Assembly (NCBI GenBank): GCA_958510825.1
Contig: OY294046.1
Span: 74,719,808 to 74,783,807 of the forward strand
Source of the DNA: Brachypterus glaber
Taxonomy: Eukaryota > Arthropoda > Insecta > Coleoptera > Kateretidae
Direction of reading: 5' to 3'
DNA: 64,000 bases
Position 1 is the stretch's first letter. Each line of letters starts with the position of its first letter. Shown here piece after piece: positions 58,081 to 64,000 of the stretch. Under the pieces are notes generated by a model. It saw only the letters and a list, made by a program, of their open reading frames with translations. It was not told where the DNA came from and did not search any database. Made by a program: the position numbers and the translations under genes.

Positions 58081-59460
58081 TATTCGGTAAAGGCCCTGAT
58101 TATAAACAATATAAATAATAAAGTCCTTGGAAAGGATGGAAGGGGAGGATGTTCAAATATATAATTTATAGCTTCCCTTTCTTCCTTAAAAAACAAGAAG
58201 CTAAAGCCTTCAAAAGAATAATTTCATAACTATTATGTATTAAATAATAAAGATTAAATTTTTCATAAATGAATGAAGTCATGACATATGAAAACAACGT
58301 TTTTACCTCGGTTATTAAATATTTTTTAAATAGGTAGGTATGTAGGTATATGAAAATAGTATCCAGTGGAAGATATTTTAATTGGCCCAAAGAGAAATAG
58401 TCAAGAGATGTTTCTTAAATAACCAATTACAATATTATGAAATCTGTTGAAGATTCCACAAAAAAAGATGTTGTGACTTTAAATGTGTTATAGCAAAAAT
58501 TTTCCTGGAAAATCCTATATTTATTTTAGGAAAATACCTGCATTTATTTTATTTTTTAGTTGTTGTTTGTAAAGTTAAGCATATTTTTTTGGAATAAAAC
58601 CACTTATCACCGTATACCTAATTTATGATAGCTTCTCAACTATTATTATTATTATTATTATTTTACTTGTATATTCTAAACATTTCCAATAAGTGCCTAA
58701 AAGTGCCCAGTCATTCTCGCCTTAAGTATTGTTATTTATTATTTATCTTTTGTTACGGTTACAAAACACATTGTATACTATCAAGGAGGCGTTACAGACT
58801 TCCCATAAGTCTCACCTTTAGCACCACTCATTTTAATATACAGTATTGTATGTATAGGTTTAGTCCAATTAACGCAATTTAAATAATCAGCAGTATTTAT
58901 TTATGTTAAAACATGAAACCTAATGTACTTTTTGTTTATAGACCTTTGCTTAATGGAAATTTAGTGTCGCAATATTTTCTAAATGGGGCGTCATGCGTCT
59001 ACCTTGGATAGGGAGGTACCTTAGGCGATTTTATGGCAAAATGTTTTCATAATGCATCAGTATAGTACCACTATTATTATTATTATAGTGATAATGAGGA
59101 AAAGTACTTAATTTATATATTTTATGACAAAAAAAAATTAAATCTCTTTGAATAAAATTAAAATATTTTAATTTTGCTATAGAAATAAATATAATAGTAA
59201 AATTACACAGTACAAAAAAAAACTGGCATCAGAACAACTTTGGGTACTTAAAATTGTCAATTCACTATACTTTACAAGTTTTTTTGTTTGTTTCCTTGTT
59301 GTTATTTTTATCATTTTTCGAGTAATTTGATACGGAAAATCCCAAAATGTAAAAAAAAAGTTTTAAAGACATGTCATAGTTATTTGACATATTTGCACAA
59401 ATAATTAAAAAAACTTTAAGCTAAAACTTGTTAAGAAAACGTAACAGGTAAGTAAATTAG
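58081..59460. other. intergenic DNA
   Basis: (ATT)n at about 58640-58662. No gene or repeat partner was noticed. Confidence 0.4.
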
Positions 59461-60969
59461 CTATTGTCTGTTTCATCAAGCAAGATAGTAAATTAAAAAT
59501 CGCACAGTGAATATTTCCAAAAAAGTTTCGAATATTAGATGTGCGAATATACTGAGTAGTTTATTTTATAAAACATAACTATATTCTATTATTATTTTTA
59601 TTATTTTTTTTATTATTTTATTTCAAAAACAATTTGTACATATAATTACTAACTACTACTACTATGACTAATACTACTCTAAATGGCTCGAAATTATAAT
59701 TATTGTACTAAACTAAATTATTAAAAGATTGTCACAGAAACCGATGGTTTGTTCGTGACAATATAGTTTTATTTATAAATGTATGTTAACTAATATAAGA
59801 GTATGTTTTTATTTTCATTTCTTTTTATTTTATTTAATATTTTTACTTTTATTTATTTTTTTATGCTATTAGGAGAATATATCAATAACTGCATTCGAAT
59901 TTTCCTGTATCCAATGTTTTATTTTAAGAGTAAATGTGCTCTTGGTACCTACAAAAGTTTTAATTGACATTGGTAAAATATTATAAATTTTAGTTAAATA
60001 ATAGGGGAAATATTTTTGTAACAATGTTTTTTTGGATTTAGGGGCTGTACATATCAGATTATTTGATGCCCTCGTTGGGTAGTTATGTTGATTAGTACTT
60101 ATTATTGATTTATTACTTTAGAAATATTTTAAAATATCCAATACGTAAAGTTTTTGCACATTAAAAACATTAAGCTCTTCAAATAACAGGGAGGTAGAAT
60201 ACCTTTTGGGTTTATTTAAAACATGTTTTATTATTTTGTTTTGTGTAGTGTTTAAATTGCTTAAAGTAGTTTTGTATACTCCTCCCCATACGAGTATTCC
60301 GTATGATAAAATACTTTGCACAAGTGCAAAGTATACATTACGTAACAAATGTCTATTTAAAAAATGTTTTAAGACTTTAAAGACGTACATAAGTTTTCTC
60401 AGTCTATTGTTGACATGGTTAACGTGTTCACTCCATTTTAAGTTACTGTCTACAATTACACCTAAATATTTTATTTTAAAAGCTTTTTGAATTGTACGAT
60501 TGCAATTGCATACGACTGTGTTACATTTAAAATTATGAAAATTGAGCGTTGTATAATCTGGTGAATATTTTTCGTAGGAAGTAAAGCATAAAAATTTAGT
60601 TTTTTCACTGTTTAGTTTTAGTTGATTACTGTCTAGCCATCCCCCAATAATCTTCAGAATGTTTTCAGCTTTTTTCTTGACCTCGACCCAAGTTTCGCTT
60701 TGAATAAAAACGGCAGTATCATCAGCAAATGCTATTATTTTAGCATCATTTTGTTGTAAAAAGAGGTCATTGACATATATATTAAAAAGTAAAGGTCCGA
60801 GCACGGTACCTTGGGGAACACCACAAGTTACAGTTAATGGATCACTAATGTTATCATTGATTTTGACAGACTGAGTTCTATACACCAACATATACTATTC
60901 AAACCTGTTGTAAAAATATTTACTGTGCGATTTTTAATTTACTATCTTGCTTGATGAAACAGACCATAG
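59461..60969. mobile_element. TGGTCTG-ended MITE, copy C, split by a LINE
   Basis: The left part (59461-59589) and right part (60876-60969) together make one MITE with ~47-bp terminal inverted repeats (TTGTCTGTTTCATCAAGC ... GCTTGATGAAACAGACCA), probably at a TA site. The LINE is flanked by the 6-bp duplication TTCTAT (59584-59589 and 60876-60881). Confidence 0.9.
59869..60891 (-). pseudogene. LINE (Jockey superfamily) reverse transcriptase, 5'-truncated, one premature stop
   Basis: The open frame 60891-60118 carries GVPQGTVLGPLLFNIYVNDL (residues 24-43, motif 4) and IIAFADDTAVF (FADD at 55-58, catalytic). It goes on through WLDSNQLKLNSEKTKFLCF, IKYLGVIVDSNLKWSEHV and LLRNVYFALVQSILSYGILV. 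After a TAA at 60118-60120 the same frame stays open to 59869: HNYPTRASNNLICTAPKSKK, LLQKYFPYYLTKIYNILP, then a KHWIQEN end. So a single stop interrupts an otherwise intact C-terminal half. The first five residues (MLVYR) come from the host MITE, so the ATG is not native. The 3' end is an A-rich AATAA-type tail at 59590-59630. Confidence 0.92.
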
Positions 60970-61380
60970 TTTAAACTATTTTTGTGTTAAATGGGGTAAA
61001 GAGGGAAAAAATCAGTATTTTCTGAGATACTACTACCTACTACTAATAAAAAAATGTGGTTGCAAACCCTTTTATTTATATTTTAATGCAAAAGTATAAA
61101 ACCCCAGCAATATACTGCCAGCATAGGCCTTTTTGTCTTTTGCTTTTATATGTATTTATTAGATTAGATTGACTTAAAAACCCTAGTTAGTGCCACAAAC
61201 GCTTGCTCCAATGCCAGAATTTTAGAAAAAACACCTTATAAAATAGTGTAAATTAACAAATTTAACCCTATAAAAAAATTGTAATGTCCAAAAATTTACT
61301 TCAAAAATTGGTCCGATACCAGAATTTTATTTTCTGTTGTACTGTGTTATTGGCGTTTACCAACGAACTAATAACTCTGC

Positions 61381-61556
61381 CCTCTAGAATAGGCATTTCA
61401 TTTGTTAAAACTGACAAAAACGTAGCCAACATATACATTCGTCTGTCTTACTCGCACAGCTTTGTTCTAACGGAGACAATAATAACAGTTACTGGTAATT
61501 GTTATTGTTCAGGCCTGAATATACCTGCTATTTGTTTACAAACAAACCGAGATGTT
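61381..61556. repeat. inverted copy of 31121-31283
   Basis: See 31121-31283; AATAGGCATTTCATTTGTTA and CTTACTCGCACAGCTTTGTT are the complements of segments there. Confidence 0.85.
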
Positions 61557-61930
61557 GGCGATACTTTATTTTAACGGTATGCCTATTCTAGAAAGAAGAG
61601 TTATTAGTTCGTTGGCGTTTACCTAGTTTAAATACTTTTTCTCAGCTTTTACCAAAAAACGCCAACACAATGCATTCAAATATAGAGTTTTATATAATTT
61701 TATTTAGAGTTTCAGGCAAAACTCTCGTCGCTTAACCCATTAACACGTAAATAATTGACACCCACGGTAGAAATGCCATAACTATCTAAAATGTTTAATT
61801 TAATACACTATCCTCATTTTCTGATTAATTAGTAAAACTTTTAAAAGTTGTAAATACAGTAAAAATTACTCCAAAATCTTTAAGAACTTCCCAGTTTTAC
61901 TGAGATGTGGAGGAAGTTAATCTGCATTTA

Positions 61931-61977
61931 ATTGAATCGTTGGTTATTGCATAATATGCAATAACCAACGATTCAAT
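61931..61977. repeat. 47-bp perfect palindrome
   Basis: ATTGAATCGTTGGTTATTGC and its complement flank a central ATAATAT; only the central base is unpaired. Confidence 0.95.
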
Positions 61978-63069
61978 AAACGAATTTATTTCTAGTATAA
62001 CACTAACAATACCAAATTATGTGGGTGTAGGTACTATTAAATAAATTGCGTTTATTTAATACAAATGTCAGTAATTTATCTTCTTATGTTGGTACATCTG
62101 CTGTGTGGACACGCTCCAGTGCTCGATTTGTCCTAAAATCCCAGAAATTTTCATTGTGGATAATTCCGATTTTATTTATCTTTGACCACCCCCGCAGGTG
62201 ATATTTTGACTTTTCAAATATTTTGCCACACGCCCTTATAGTTCTTTTGTTTAATAGATAGTAAACTGGTGACAATAGCAAATAGGTAGTGTTAATAGTT
62301 TAGAGATCCTTATAATTATCTATTTGTAGTCAGAAAGACCACAGGCGTATACTAGGACCTAGGACCTTAATTTTGAGAATAGAGTATCCGCATTTCGATA
62401 GAAAATTAAGGATTTTTTATTTATTTATAATAAAAGTTTTTATTTTTAACCAAATCTATAGACTTGTAGTCAAATAGTTTTATAAAAAATAATAAGACAT
62501 ACGAAAACAAAAGTGGTAAATCAAAAAAAAAAAACTACTATCTTTGCAAATGTCTTTTGCTGCACTCATTTTGGTTTAGTAAACAAGCAGTTACTCACAG
62601 CGTACGTAATATTGACCAAAGTCACGGTTATTAACCTTAGGTTAGGGAATGTTTTTGATTCTAAAATTTAACATACTTTTTTCTTTTTTTTTTTGTTAAA
62701 AATATCCATTTTTTTTTTCATTAGTTTTTATCAGTAAGTCCAAACAATAACAATAATAAAAATAAAATATAATTATAATGTTATTTTTTTATATTTTTAT
62801 AAATTTTTCCAGACAGATATTTTGTTAGTTTAATGTTTGTTTTTATGATCGTCGAAAAAGTATAGCACATTACTCGAGTTGTAAAGCAATTACGCTGCGA
62901 GGCGTCGTGCATAACTCCTATGCTTACATTATTATTATATTATAAAATTAATTTACATTTTTTAATAGTATATTATCCACATAGCATGCAAACTAAGTTA
63001 AGTGTTCGAGAGCGAAGTTTGTTTTGCTGGGACGGAGTCGAGGCAAATGGGGGAAAATTTAAAATTGCT
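61978..63069. other. intergenic DNA, nothing recognised
   Basis: No coding signal; a possible (TTTA) retroelement tail at 62415. Confidence 0.4.
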
Positions 63070-63330
63070 ATATAGAGGTCTTTGAGGTTGCTAAAATTGA
63101 ATCTGATAATAAAATTTTTCTAACTTCACCCCCGTGGGGTAAGGGGGTAAATATTTTTAAATAATTCCAATATTTTCGTCAAAATATAGGCGTTTTTGGA
63201 GACGAAAAAACTGAATCTGATATGTGTAGAATATGTTGAATATGTGGTTAAAATTTCATAAGGATCGGTCCAGTGGTTCCGGAGTAATCACCGCCGCCGA
63301 CCGAAAAAACGTTGTTTTGAGAAAAAAAGC
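63070..63330. repeat. ~130-bp repeat family copy
   Basis: GAATCTGATAATAAAATTTT, TTCACCCCCGTGGGGTAAG and AATATTTTCGTCAAAATA match 1470-1720, followed by ATAAGGATCGGTCCAGTGGT and GCCGACCGA. Confidence 0.65.
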
Positions 63331-63489
63331 GTTTAAAGTGTTTACATCTGCTTGGAAGCAATACGCGCGCGCTCACTAAAAGTTGTAATATATCGTTATA
63401 ACTCTCGAATTTCTCAAAAATATTTTAGGAGGCTATTTTTAAAGGTCTAAGGAGTTGAAAAATGTAAAAAAATTTTTTAAAATTGCAAA

Positions 63490-63830
63490 CTAGAATGATC
63501 CCTTAAGACAATATTTTTTTCTGTGTAGCCAAAATCTAATTCTACTAGGAAAAACAGACGTGATCAGACGAATCACTGCATTGCATGCATTGTACAGCCA
63601 CAATCTAATTCTACTTGGACAAACAAAGCCTTTAAATGACCAGTGGTCACTATGAAAGACGTCCCGTGGATTCAGTGATCGATGTCTTGCACTTGAACAT
63701 CTGGCTTTGAAACTTTCAAAGTGAAACCTGGGGGTCGATTTTTCGAGCTCTGGTTCCACCGGTTACTAGATGTTTTTGACCACTGGATAGGTGTTTTTGT
63801 GTATAGTACGCCCATTAATACACAGAAGGA
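63490..63830. repeat. unclassified sequence with a direct repeat
   Basis: AAAATCTAATTCTACTAGGA (about 63530) and ACAATCTAATTCTACTTGGA (about 63600) are direct repeats 64 bp apart. TTTAAATGACCAGTGG at 63632 and GGTCATTTAAAG at 63840 are inverted. GC is higher than nearby. The minus-strand frame 63759-63490 reflects the repeat; I cannot assign it. Confidence 0.4.
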
Positions 63831-64000
63831 TAATTTATTGGTCATTTAAAGAGATAGTTGATTATATTTATAGGGGCTGGATCCTTGCTAAGGATATCTT
63901 TATTTTAACTACTGATTAAAATATTTCACTCCAATATTGGACTAAAACTGAAAATTTCGACCAATTCCATACCGTAATTTTAACTTTTAACTCTTTTGAC

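Noticed and set aside
1..64000. Integrated virus or retrovirus-like (LTR) element
   Set aside because: No LTR pairs, protease, integrase, capsid or envelope-like frames were seen; all RT fragments are of non-LTR type.

Overview
The window looks like a piece of a large, AT-rich, repeat-dense arthropod genome, most likely an insect and possibly a beetle (the order is a guess). No operons, rRNA, CRISPR or clear tRNA genes are seen. The only host gene I can support is a T-box transcription factor of the TBX20 / midline / H15 type on the minus strand. Almost everything else is decayed or intact transposable elements.

Host gene: exon 1 (33803-33929, GC-rich, eh1-like repressor motif FSIAAIM) and exon 2 (16275-16587, linker plus the first ~27 residues of the T-box) are joined by a 17.2-kb intron with consensus splice sites and a matching reading phase. 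The rest of the T-box is not in the window, so intron 2 runs at least 16.27 kb past the left edge. The 5' UTR/promoter region is a GC-richer island at about 33930-34600. It holds a TATA-like box and a T-box half-site. Directly upstream lies a 3.3-kb array of about 12 degenerate ~200-bp repeats (34.6-37.9 kb), many carrying a CACGTG-type core.

Mobile elements: (1) non-LTR retrotransposon remnants: reverse transcriptase pseudogenes at 0.4, 4.7, 29.2, 44.0 and 59.9 kb, an RNase-H/C-terminal remnant at 41.7 kb, RTE-like tails at 49.1 and 53.0 kb, and several 5'-truncated tails; (2) a tRNA-headed SINE family in at least four copies; (3) terminal-inverted-repeat elements without transposase: CACNG...CNGTG elements with 2-bp target duplications (including two 424-bp near-identical copies), CAGGGTG/CCGGGTG-ended elements at TA sites, a hAT-like 411-bp MITE with 8-bp duplications, and a TGGTCTG-ended MITE; (4) many fold-back sequences, the largest being a 1.16-kb palindrome at 24.2 kb and near-perfect 311-bp and 282-bp palindromes at 54.9 and 40.3 kb.

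Nesting is common and gives relative ages: retrotransposons sit inside MITEs (29.1-30.3 kb, 59.5-61.0 kb), inside tandem arrays (35.4, 37.0, 44.0 kb), and MITEs inside MITEs (11.2-11.8 kb). Intron 2 covers 1-16274, intron 1 covers 16588-33802, and 34.6-64 kb is 5' flanking or intergenic DNA. One 200-bp assembly gap lies at 53641-53840. Coordinates of decayed repeats are approximate to about 10-20 bp; similarities were judged by eye.
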